The translations under genes and the position numbers were made by a program. From assembly GCF_027744825.2 (NCBI RefSeq), contig NC_071347.1, positions 10,787,501 to 10,851,500 on the forward strand: a DNA stretch of 64,000 nucleotides, given 5' to 3'. The DNA comes from Synchiropus splendidus. Its lineage: Eukaryota > Chordata > Actinopteri > Syngnathiformes > Callionymidae. This document shows, one piece after another, positions 1 through 8,005 of the stretch; the first letter of the stretch is position 1, and each line of letters starts with the position of its first letter. The notes under the pieces are model-generated. The model saw nothing but the letters and a program-made list of their open reading frames with translations, was not told where the DNA came from and ran no database searches.

Positions 1-400
1 CAAAACAGATCTTTTATTCAAGTCCGGCACCAAAAAGTTCTGCAGAGTTCAGCATCCACTGCTGCAACAGAGCTTATGGGTTGCGAGAGTGGAATTTGTT
101 ATCCCGTTGGAGCGATAAAGTTATTCGGACTCTCAGGGGTGCTAAGAGATTCCAGTGAAGTGAACACGCATCAGCAGCTCACCGTCTGATGCAACGCTCC
201 TCTCTGAATACTTGATCTTACAGGCTGCTTTAGTTGGGCCGTGCGAGTGGGAAATTTCACCTTTTCCCCCAAACCTCATCAACACTTCAAGTCTCACCTA
301 TTCCCGTGCAACGCTCATCTCACACCTCGGCCGTTCTCGATCTCTCTGTCTCCTAATATGCTCCTTCCCTCCACTGTTTGACTCCATCTTCCCTTCCCAG
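1..400 (+). other. mtss2: MTSS2 intron (partial, 5' edge of window)
   Basis: This is intronic sequence before the exon at 401. No further MTSS exon was recognised in it. The last 30 nt form a clear pyrimidine tract ending in CAG. Confidence 0.6.
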
Positions 401-475
401 AAATCGAGCAGCTCGGCCTCATCTGAGGCTTCAGAAACGTGCCAGTCTCTCAGCGAGTGCAACTCTCCCACAGCG
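401..475 (+). CDS. mtss2: MTSS2 coding exon A (Ser-rich SSASSEASETCQS)
   Basis: This is a 75-nt, phase 0-0 exon of 25 codons. It follows a pyrimidine tract and CAG at 398-400, and is followed by the donor GTTAGT. It encodes the conserved serine-rich segment SSASSEASETCQSLSECNSP found just after the I-BAR domain in MTSS proteins. The frame stays open past the donor for about 80 nt, but that part shows no family similarity that I recognise. Confidence 0.85.
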
Positions 476-1193
476 GTTAGTACTGCATGCAGCTCCCCCT
501 ACCTCCCCGAGCATTTCCCACAGCACACACGCAGAGATGCCAATTTATGTTTCTAGCAGTGGGTGCTCTGTTAATTCCCTCCAAACAAACAAAGACTTCT
601 CGTAATGACTTCAGTTAGAATTGATCAAATTTTAATCCACTCCTTTTTTTACTGACATTCTTCAGCTATCATTCGATATTCAGAGATTTGAATTGTTTGT
701 AAATGGCAATCTGCTGTTTAGCCGGACCACGATATTGGCGTTACTTTGAATTGTTATTAGGCCGATTTGAACTTCTCGATGTGATTAGCTTCATAGATTG
801 TCCTTCACTCCTGACTCAGGGGACGTTTTTCTTAAAACACAAATGCCTATCTACATCAAATTCACTTCACCTGCACCAATTTTGAGGGAATTCCCAGATT
901 AATTCTTCACATTTTGAATCTCTGTTAGCAACCGCGTCGAAGGGCAAAGCTTGAACTCTTAAGTCTAAGTCACAGCGCTTTTTTGTCATAATGTTTTTAG
1001 TAGCTTTAAATTTTTTTTAGCTTTCAATTTGATTAAAATGTATTGTTCTCGCGAGCTTTAGAAAATGACTTGGCAGGCTGAACTTGGCACTTAAAGGCCC
1101 ATTTTTGCACCTCATACGTCAAAAATTGTACCGTCCATTGTACTGTCCGTTTCAAATGATGTGCGTCAATGCTCTTTACCTTGGTATTGCTGA

Positions 1194-1229
<36 letters not shown>

Positions 1230-4200
1230 ACCAGGGGGCGCAGTCCAGAGTCAAAAGTTTATGACGCACTCCACGACAAACATGGCTACTGTGGAAGAAG
1301 TATTGATAATGTACCTCTTACACAAAGGACCAAACGGAGGTGGTGGTCAGAGAGGCCATTAAATATACCACGACTGGAGGACGGAGAATTTCCACCATAG
1401 AGCTGTCTATTTACAGTAATAACAGCAACACTGCCCCACACGGTTTCCGGTGGAATGAAAGACTGCGTCCATATCCATATGTAACACAGTCTAAACACTG
1501 ATCTGAGGAGCAACTACGCCATCACCAGACCCTTTTTACCTCTTGTTGCATTTCCCAGAGCGGCATCATATTGAGGTACAGCAGTGTCCAAACCGAGGTA
1601 GATCTTGCTCTCACCCATCTAAGCACACACAGCTTCACCTGTCAGGTGTCTGAACTATCAGTTGCTTGTCAGTCTGGTGCTGACATTGGTTCAACTGTGT
1701 GGGCTTGATAGGTTGAAGCAAAGCCCTGCACCACCCGGTCTGGATGTCGATTCCCCTGAACGTAGTATTTTTGTACGTCAAATAAAAAGTCTTCCATTTA
1801 AAACCATTTCAAGATGCACCCTTTTCCTCATCCTACTCCTGTGTTTATTTATTTATTTGGTCGGAAGTGGCGCAAACCTTCCATCCTGCATCAGTCACAC
1901 GGTGTTGAGTCATTGTTATCTATAGCTTGAAGGCCTGTCGGCCCCTCTTGACAGCTGCGGTACCGGCTGACGTGGTCTTTTCGTGGATTTTGAGCACTCT
2001 GACTCAGACTTCTCTGTCATTCCGCAGTTTGGCTCATGCTCATCCTTCGGCACCTTCCGCCCTGCTTTCTCTCACTCTGGCAACATCAGGCCTCTCTCTG
2101 TCATACTTCCCGCGTCCCCCACATTTAACCACTCCCCTGGATCCAACACCCCCTCACCCACATCAAAGGGTCCCAATTGGAAGGTTTGTTTTCATTTGCA
2201 TTTTTTATTTTGTCGCTTCTTGTATTGCCAAGTGATTGTATAGATTAACCATCACCCCGCTGCCGCTCATATTTTCCTGATCTTTGCTTCACAAAGATGA
2301 TAGTTCACCCACCTTTCCTTTCTCCCGCGCTGGCATGCAACCAACCCACCGGCCAAGTTAGCAGCTTCTGTAATGTTAACAACGCCATTTCGAGCTGGCA
2401 AATGACAAATGTACATCGGCGGGAGTCTCATTGTAGCATCTGCCGCCGCAGGACTGGGCCAAAACAAGCCCCTGCGATCCGTCCTTGGCCGGCACGCTGC
2501 AGCGGAGGAGGGAGTCTCTGGACAAGATGAGAGAGCTGGAGCCGCCACCCAGTCCTCAGGGATATTCAGGAATGCAACCCGATGGCACTCACAGAGCCAG
2601 ATTTGGGCCGGGGACGCTGGTCGCCAAGGTAGGGACTCACTGGGGAACCCATATTCAAATGCGCTGGAATGTCAGGGGGAATTGCAAGGTGGTGAGCTGC
2701 ATATATAAATAGATGCAAATCTTATGCAGGCCTTGCCTCACGTCGATATATTGTGTGTGTGTGTGTGTGTGTGCGCTTCAGCATGGCGAGCCGCTCTCTC
2801 CAGCAGCCAGCACTCTCGCTATGGTTCTGACCCGAGGCTTGAGCATGGAGCAGCAGAAGAGCAGCAGAGACTCTCTGCAGTACTCCAGTGGCTACAGCAC
2901 GCAGACCAACACCCCATCCTGCTCCGAGGACACTATCCCCTCACAAGGTAATACTTCTAGTCCAACTTTTTGTGTGCGTGTGTGTGTGTACCATAATGCA
3001 GCGCACACACAAAGCTATTCAGGGAGATCAACAACTCTTTTTCGCCTTCCCTCTGTGGCCTGTGAGGCAACCAAATACATCAGCCAAACATCTATCATCT
3101 AAAGTGTTGTGTCGAGTCTCCAGTCTGCTGCCAAACAGGACATTAGGCCCAGATTTAGGCTTTCAGGGCACAAGTGTCTCCATCAAACGTCTCTTGAAAG
3201 GACAAGCAGAAGAAATGAGTTTCCTTTAATGTTTAACTCGTGCCGTCCCGGAAGAAAACACGCTGTGACAGATGGCCTGTTAAAGTTTTGGATTCCTCTG
3301 CAAAACAACTTGAGACCTTTTATGAACCAATTTAATCTCATCTTAAATTCGATGCTGCTTGTACTGCAACATTTGGGGTCATTATTTTTATGATGCATTT
3401 CATTTTGCTGATGATGAATCCAGCACTGTGGGACCACTGAGGGATATATATTATTCAAGGAACAACAGGAACCGATAAGAGTTTTCGCCTGAAATTAACC
3501 AAAAGAACGCTTTAGTTCTGGGTTCACATTGAATGTGTTCTGGATGCAGACAGACAGACAGACAGACAAGATCTTGAAGTGGTTGAAAGAGGATAAACTT
3601 TTCATCTTCTCTCCTCCAGGTTCTGATTATGAGTGCTACTCTCTCAACGGAGACACTGACAGCGACCCTCATGCAGATTTCGATAAGTCCTCTACCATCC
3701 CGCGCCACAGTAACATCGCTCAGAGCTATAGGCGGATGATCCAGACCAAGAGGCCAGCCAGCACGGCTGGCCTGCCAGCAGGGAAGGCTCACCCGGGAAC
3801 TACAAACGGTTCTGGAGGCAGCAGCCCTGGACCCATCACTTCAGGGACCGCCACCATTCGCAGGACGCCATCCTCCAAAACAGGCGTCAGGAGGACACCT
3901 TCAACATCTGGCCCTATCCCTATCCGCCCTCCTATTGTTCCAGTGAAGACCCCAACGGTGCCTGATTCTCCAGGATACGGAAGCCCTTCACAGTATAGAC
4001 TGGGGAGCGAGGAGTTTCTCTACGGCGATGACCCTTCTGCTAATGACTACGTGGTGGCTTCTCCTAAGAGAAAGAGCCTCCCCGAGACAACGTGGGGAGG
4101 AAATGGAGGTGGTGTCTACACCCAGCAGGACCCTCATCACGGTGCTGAAGAGGACCCGCTGCTGGCTGCTAACCGCCACAGTTTGGTGGAGAAGATAGGG

Positions 4201-4389
4201 GAGTTGGCCGCCAGCGCTCACGCTCTGGGTGAAGGTCAGTTCCCCTTTCCAAGCTCAGATCCGCAGGATCAATGTGGGCTGTCTTCGGCCACCCACGAGG
4301 GAGTAGATATGCTGGTGTCGATACGCCGGGGGGTGAAGCTTCGCCCAACAGTGACTGATGACAGGTCCGGCCCCCGGATCCTGCGGTAG
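401..4389 (+). CDS. mtss2: MTSS2 (MTSS1L/ABBA)-like protein, C-terminal half, five exons
   Basis: The family links membranes to actin: an N-terminal I-BAR domain binds and curves phosphoinositide membrane, and a C-terminal WH2 motif binds G-actin. Only the C-terminal half is here. I spliced 401-475, 2028-2183, 2452-2628, 2782-2947 and 3620-4389. Junctions are GT-AG and the sum is 1344 nt, giving 447 codons plus a stop. Family signatures recognised from memory are SSASSEASETCQS, DWAK..LQRR, LAMVLTRGLS, SSRDSLQYSSGYSTQT, FDKSSTIPR, IQTKRPASTAGLP, VPVKTPTVPDSPGY, NRHSLVEK and ALGEGQFPFP, followed by a WH2 with MLVSIRRGVKLR. The SPKR..SLP and ANRHSLVEK..ELA..AHALGEGQ segments fit MTSS2 better than MTSS1. 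The gene is 5'-truncated by the window edge, so no start codon is present. The fish paralogue (a or b copy) cannot be decided. Confidence 0.93.
1195..1227. repeat. (TA)n microsatellite
   Basis: A pure TA dinucleotide run of about 33 bp inside an MTSS2 intron. It is the shortest of the several long TA arrays in this window. Confidence 0.97.
1228..1243 (+). promoter_or_regulatory. CTCF-like motif CCACCAGGGGGCGCAG
   Basis: The sequence fits the vertebrate CTCF core consensus (CCASYAGRKGGCR) at every core position. It is intronic and abuts a TA microsatellite. Binding is not shown by sequence alone, and such a motif can also occur by chance in a repeat. Confidence 0.4.
2028..2183 (+). CDS. mtss2: MTSS2 coding exon B (RPLSVILPASPTF segment)
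   Basis: This is a 156-nt, phase 0-0 exon of 52 codons. The acceptor is TCATTCCGCAG ending at 2027 and the donor is GTTTGT at 2184. It encodes a Ser/Pro-rich stretch containing GTFRPAFSHSG and IRPLSVILPASPTF and ending in PNWK, directly before the DWAK exon. Because both phases are 0, the exon can be skipped without changing frame. In MTSS1 as I remember it, the Ser-rich exon can join the DW(A/S)K exon directly, so this is a good candidate for a regulated cassette. Confidence 0.82.
2452..2628 (+). CDS. mtss2: MTSS2 coding exon C (DWAK...TLQRRR)
   Basis: This is a 177-nt, phase 0-0 exon of 59 codons. It lies between the acceptor GCCGCCGCAG (to 2451) and the donor GTAGGG (2629). It opens with DWAK and continues to GTLQRRRESLDK, then a proline-rich PPPSPQGYSG and a final GTLVAK. 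The DW.K...LQRR pattern is a hallmark of the MTSS middle region. Several longer frames overlap this exon, but only this one joins in phase with its neighbours and matches the family. Confidence 0.88.
2752..2773 (+). repeat. (TG)n microsatellite in acceptor region of MTSS2 exon D
   Basis: About eleven TG units end only 8 nt before the exon D acceptor, where the pyrimidine tract would normally be. UG runs in this position bind TDP-43/CELF-type factors in other vertebrate genes. Confidence 0.9.
2782..2947 (+). CDS. mtss2: MTSS2 coding exon D (LAMVLTRGLS...SSGYSTQTNTPS)
   Basis: This is a 166-nt exon, entering in phase 0 and leaving in phase 1. It starts at CAT after GCTTCAG and ends with a single G before GTAATA. 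The encoded segment runs HGEPLSPAAS, LAMVLTRGLSMEQQ, SSRDSLQYSSGYSTQT and SEDTIPSQ, which is highly conserved in MTSS1 and MTSS2. Its flanks are odd: a (TG)n run stands in the acceptor region and a second TG-rich run lies about 23 nt after the donor. Confidence 0.93.
2948..3619 (+). other. mtss2: MTSS2 intron between exons D and E
   Basis: This is a 672-nt intron. A TG-rich run lies at 2971-2989 just after the donor, and a (CAGA)n run of about five units lies at 3547-3567, 50 nt before the last acceptor. Open frames here show no similarity that I recognise. Confidence 0.6.
3547..3567. repeat. (CAGA)n microsatellite
   Basis: Five tandem CAGA units in the last MTSS2 intron, upstream of the CT-rich tract of the final acceptor. 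Confidence 0.9.
3620..4389 (+). CDS. mtss2: MTSS2 terminal coding exon E with WH2 motif and stop
   Basis: The acceptor is CTCCTCCAG ending at 3619. The first two bases complete a Gly codon begun in exon D, giving PSQ-G-SDYECYS. The exon encodes the YRRMIQTKRPASTAGLP block and TIRRTPSSK and RRTPSTSGPIPI repeats that are likely basic phospho- or SH3-binding stretches. These are followed by PVKTPTVPDSPGYGS, NRHSLVEKIGELA and ALGEGQFPFP. It closes with the WH2 helix plus linker (MLVSIRRGVKLR, then TDDRSGPRI) and the stop TAG at 4387-4389. Mammalian proteins, as I recall, end DRSAPRI(L); here the alanine is glycine and an extra LR precedes the stop. Confidence 0.96.
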
Positions 4390-4915
4390 CTTTTGAAGCA
4401 GCAGCATTTTTTTTTAAACATACAAACTGAAGATTTGTAGTGAAATGAAAAAGCACTCGTGTGATACATGGAGTAAGGCACAAGCAGGATGTGAATGAAG
4501 GCCAGTCATCAACGTAGGGAGTGATTGTGGACGCGTCATGTATGTACAAAGTATTCATATTTTATTTCTGTTCAAATCTTTTTGTTTGTTTTTTTCTGTT
4601 TGTGAGCTATGTGGCACCCCCTCTTCCTGTTGCCCCCCACAGTGAACAAACCTTCTCTATAGGGATCCGACGCTGTCATTGCTCTTATCATAATTAATAT
4701 TATTGTTATAATATTGTGTAATACTGAATTAAGTGGAAGTGATGGGTGGAGTGCTCTGTCTGCTTCTGTATGCTGGGTTTCTCATCATTATTGTACATGT
4801 TACCGTGTTACTGTTTCGTTTGATAAGCACCTGGGAAAGTCATGTACCATAGGAGCAACATGGCTGTAATGTGCCCTCACTATATTCTGCAATTAAACAA
4901 ACTTTTGACTGTAAT
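4390..4915 (+). other. mtss2: MTSS2 3' UTR
   Basis: This is non-coding sequence after the stop codon, rich in T runs. It leads to a variant poly(A) signal at 4892, with cleavage inferred near 4910-4920. The length of about 0.5 kb is short for this family. The true end may be further downstream if the ATTAAA signal is weak, but an inverted-repeat transposon begins at 5077. Confidence 0.55.
4892..4897 (+). terminator. Poly(A) signal ATTAAA for MTSS2
   Basis: ATTAAA is the commonest variant hexamer. It lies 500 nt after the stop and is followed within 30 nt by a TG/T-rich stretch (GAAGTTGTTTCC) that can serve as the downstream element. No AATAAA was seen between 4390 and 4915. Confidence 0.5.
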
Positions 4916-5076
4916 AGCTCTGAAGTTGTTTCCAAAAAAATTGAATATTGTGCTGCATATGTTTAGAATAGCTGAGTGAGTGTCAGTTTGTTTAACCTTT
5001 CTGACATAATACTCTATATATTTCTCACACAGTGAGGCCGAGGTAGCTTTATTTACCTCTGAATTGAACTGTTTTC

Positions 5077-5818
5077 TACGGAGCCCTGGAAGTGACATGC
5101 ATGTGTTTATTTTTTTTGGATGTGACATGCATGACTTTACTTTTTTTTTGCCCGAGATAACAATCATCTCGGGATAATTTTTATCTCAAGATACAATTGT
5201 AAATGTCAGCGCATGTGTAGCATAGTATTTTGTATACGTCCTCCTGGAACCACTATGTCTCCCATGGCTTCGTAGCTGTTCATCAATGTTGTTAGTCACT
5301 GTCTGCGTTTCTAACACTCTGATCTTGTGTCTTCTACTCAATATAATACCGTATGTGGCTAAGCTATATGTATTACGCAATCCTGAAAGCGACATGCATG
5401 ACTTTTTTTTTTTTAGCCTGAGATAAAAATTATCTCGACATACAAATTATCTCAAGATAACTCTTATCTTGGGAGAAAAAAAATAAAGTCATGCATGCCA
5501 CGTGGTATTATTTAGAGTAGAAGCCACTTGATCAGAGTGTTAAATGCGTGCAGACTTTGCCGTCGGCAATATTCTGACTTGCAGACTGTGAATAACAACG
5601 TTGATGAACAGTTACGAAGCCATGGGAGACATAGTGGTTACAGGAAGTAATCGTTTCTTGAGATAAAAATGATCCTGAGATACCAATTACCACGAGATAA
5701 CAGTTATCTCCAGATAAAAAATATCTGGAGATAACTGTTATATCGGGCTAAAAAAAATAGTCATGCATGTCACATCCAAAAAAAAAAATCACATGCATGT
5801 CACTTCCAGGGCTCTGTA
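5077..5818. mobile_element. 742-bp foldback (long inverted repeat) element
   Basis: The outer ends are inverted copies of each other: TACGGAGCCCTGGAAGTGAC begins at 5077, and its near-exact reverse complement ends at 5818. The inner sequence is also largely palindromic. The stretch around 5250-5325 (CACTATGTCTCCCATGGCTTCG onward) recurs inverted at about 5545-5645, and a central hairpin lies at 5390-5500. The motif ATGCATGAC and the motif GAGATAA/TTATCTC recur many times in both orientations. GTTTTC stands directly outside each end (5071-5076 and 5819-5824), a possible 6-bp target duplication. There is no coding capacity, so I read it as a non-autonomous foldback DNA transposon of unassigned superfamily. 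A few short open frames inside it are artefacts of the repeat. Confidence 0.8.
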
Positions 5819-7380
5819 GTTTTCCCCTCCAAAACTGAATAAAGCATCTTAAACTGTGATAATAATAAGTTAAAATACCTGGTGAGGTATATGGATCATT
5901 CCAGGAGCTGTGCAAATATGATTAAATATTAAGTGTTAAATTCAATCATGTATTGAACAGGCATAATTTGAAGGAAGGAAATAAAATATTTTAAAATGAC
6001 ATAAAATCGGGTATTACTTAAATACGTCTAACTAAGTAAGTCTTTCTCTGAAGAAAGTGAAAAACAAATTGAGTATTCAAAAGCAGAACGTTTGAAGCGT
6101 CACTAATGCAGTACTTCAACTGGACAGATGAGGTCGCCCGCGGCCCTTCACGCGCCTGCCATTTGCGCCAGAGCGGACGAAGAAAAGCTTCAACGTGGAC
6201 TTCAGGTCCGTCGTTACTTCCTCACCTTTGTGCCCAAAACATCATCACTATGTACTTGATGGCGCTGTAGTTTGAGAAGGCTTCTTGGCCCAGATGAGTC
6301 AATGTCCGCACCTTGGAAGCAGACTTTTTACTGATCATTAAAACACAACATGCTGGTCATGAATAAGAGTTTATTCTGCATTTAATGAAAACCCCAGGTA
6401 AGAAATGAAGCTACACTATTTTTAGGCTGCCGTGACTACAAGCTGTTTCAAGCGGAGCAGGTGTTTCATTGCAAGTTTGAGCTTACAAGACCAGTTTTAC
6501 AGTCAGTTCAATACGTTGTTTGTGTCCGTAAAAGTGACCACTGCCACCGCCTCAGCTTTATATGCAGGAGTGAGTTAATATGTCGATTTTGCATTATTCA
6601 GCACAAATATACAAGACTATTCAATGCTACGCTGGTTGGAATCTGAGGGACAATTTCCTGTGAGTGTAGTGTCTGACAATCAATGAACATTTATGGACTG
6701 AAATTGTCCAAAATCGCATCTGATTTATGGGAGTAGTTTTGGCCAAAAACACTGATGAATTGTTTTTCTGCTCAAGTTCAATTACGTTGCCAAATGTTTT
6801 CATGTTTAAACTGGCTGTTGTTCTTTTTCGCAAACATTTAATCTGTTAGTGTAATTGCAAACATTGCCAGTGCGGTATTCATCAGGGGAAAAACAATTCT
6901 CACAAATTTAACTTGACATCAGAGATTCAACAAATGCGTGAGGACAGTGATGCAACAGCATATCCATCCATCCATCCAGGAGAATCTTAGTGCAACCTGG
7001 ACAGAATCTTTACAGCACACTGGAAGTGCCCTCAGGCCTCCACCCAGTTAAACAAGCCTGGAATCCCTCTACAAGGTGGCGTCTGGAAGGACCTCATGCC
7101 CAGCAATCTCAGAGTAGTGAAGGTCCAACTCTAAGTATCTCTCAGTATCCTTAAAAAAGGCAAGAGTTTAGAAACTGTAATTGTGGAGAGAACACAAATC
7201 ATGGCGTCTATCCACATGAAGTGTGTTGAATCTGTTCTAAAATGGGCTTTTTCAGTCACCTGAACCAAAGCTTCTCCCGGTGCGACTGCCAGAGTGGATA
7301 GATTTGAAATACTGGTTTCACATCTGCGTCTGTAACATGAATACCACAGTTTTTTTTTTTTTTTTTTTTTTTAAATTATA
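5819..7380. other. Intergenic stretch after the foldback element
   Basis: There is no supported gene here. A GC-richer island lies at about 6120-6330 and includes the weak antisense exon candidate at 6226-6330. A (TCCA)n run lies at 6961-6978 and a T tract at 7350-7372, next to the first pogo-like element. The rest is AT-rich and unassigned. Confidence 0.5.
6226..6330 (-). CDS. Possible small antisense exon, function unknown
   Basis: On the minus strand a 105-nt block lies between an AG acceptor (6331-6333 region) and a strong donor AG|GTGAGG at 6221-6226. Its frame encodes KKSASKVRTLTHLGQ, then EAFSNYSAIKYIVMMFWAQ. The amino-acid composition looks protein-like: a basic start, a mixed helix, then a hydrophobic patch. 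It can also be read as a 38-codon ORF from an ATG at 6338 to a TGA at 6222. I do not recognise the family and found no partner exon nearby. It could be chance, a transposon fragment, or an exon of an unseen minus-strand gene. Confidence 0.18.
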
Positions 7381-7382
7381 TA

Positions 7383-8005
7383 CAGTGGTACCTCGGTTCT
7401 CGACCACAATCCGTTCCAGACGGCCGTTCGAGAAGCGTTTTGTTGGAAATCCGAATCGATTTTTCCCATTACAATTAATGGAAAAGTGTCTGAACAGTGC
7501 GCTGTTCCTCTATGTGTGTGGCCGCTGCATGTGGGAGGGGTTGCCGAGTGAGTGACGTCTCTCCAGAAGTGAAGAGGTGCCCGGTGCGTGTCCAGCTCTG
7601 AATGTGCGCTTCTGTGCAGTTTGGCTGTGACAAAGTCATAAACCAAGTCACGCTCTGTCCCAGACTCGCCTCATCCCTGTCCCAGCTCCAGCCCACAACA
7701 GGACATCAAACCCTGGAGGAGAGGTGTGGAGAGCGAGCACCTCCCCTGTGACACTCTACCACGGTCCAGTGCAGAGACAGGAAAGGTTTTACACCTCAAT
7801 ATGAAGGAAAAACACCAACGGGACACGTCTGCATAAAGAGGCTGCGTTATACACAATAACAAAGCACGTCGTGGGTCAGCTGATCGGTCCGCGCACATTA
7901 TGATTTTTCTGGTTTTCTTCTGAGGTGTTTGAGTTCTGGATTTTCGTTCCAAACCCAAAGCAAAAAAATCTAGAAATTTTTGTTCGAAAAACCGAGGTAC
8001 CACTG
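7383..8005 (+). mobile_element. Pogo/Tigger-like non-autonomous transposon, copy 1 (complete)
   Basis: The inverted ends are CAGTGGTACCTCGGTT at 7383 and AACCGAGGTACCACTG ending at 8005. TA flanks each side (7381-7382 and 8006-8007), the target duplication of Tc1/mariner-pogo transposons. The 623-bp interior lacks a transposase. It contains short open frames that recur in the other copies because the copies are similar, not because they are genes. Confidence 0.88.

Larger units (their letters stand above)
476..2027 (+). other. mtss2: MTSS2 intron between exons A and B
   Basis: This is a 1552-nt intron. It holds a (TA)n run at 1195-1227 and, touching it, a near-perfect CTCF core motif at 1228-1243. 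Nothing else could be assigned. Confidence 0.6.

Noticed and set aside
2267..2548. Minus-strand and alternative-frame ORFs over MTSS2 exon C
   Set aside because: They overlap a well-supported coding exon, do not join in phase to any neighbour, and show no family similarity.
4169..4558. 129-codon minus-strand frame over the MTSS2 last exon
   Set aside because: It is a shadow frame of a coding exon and 3' UTR, without any recognised domain.
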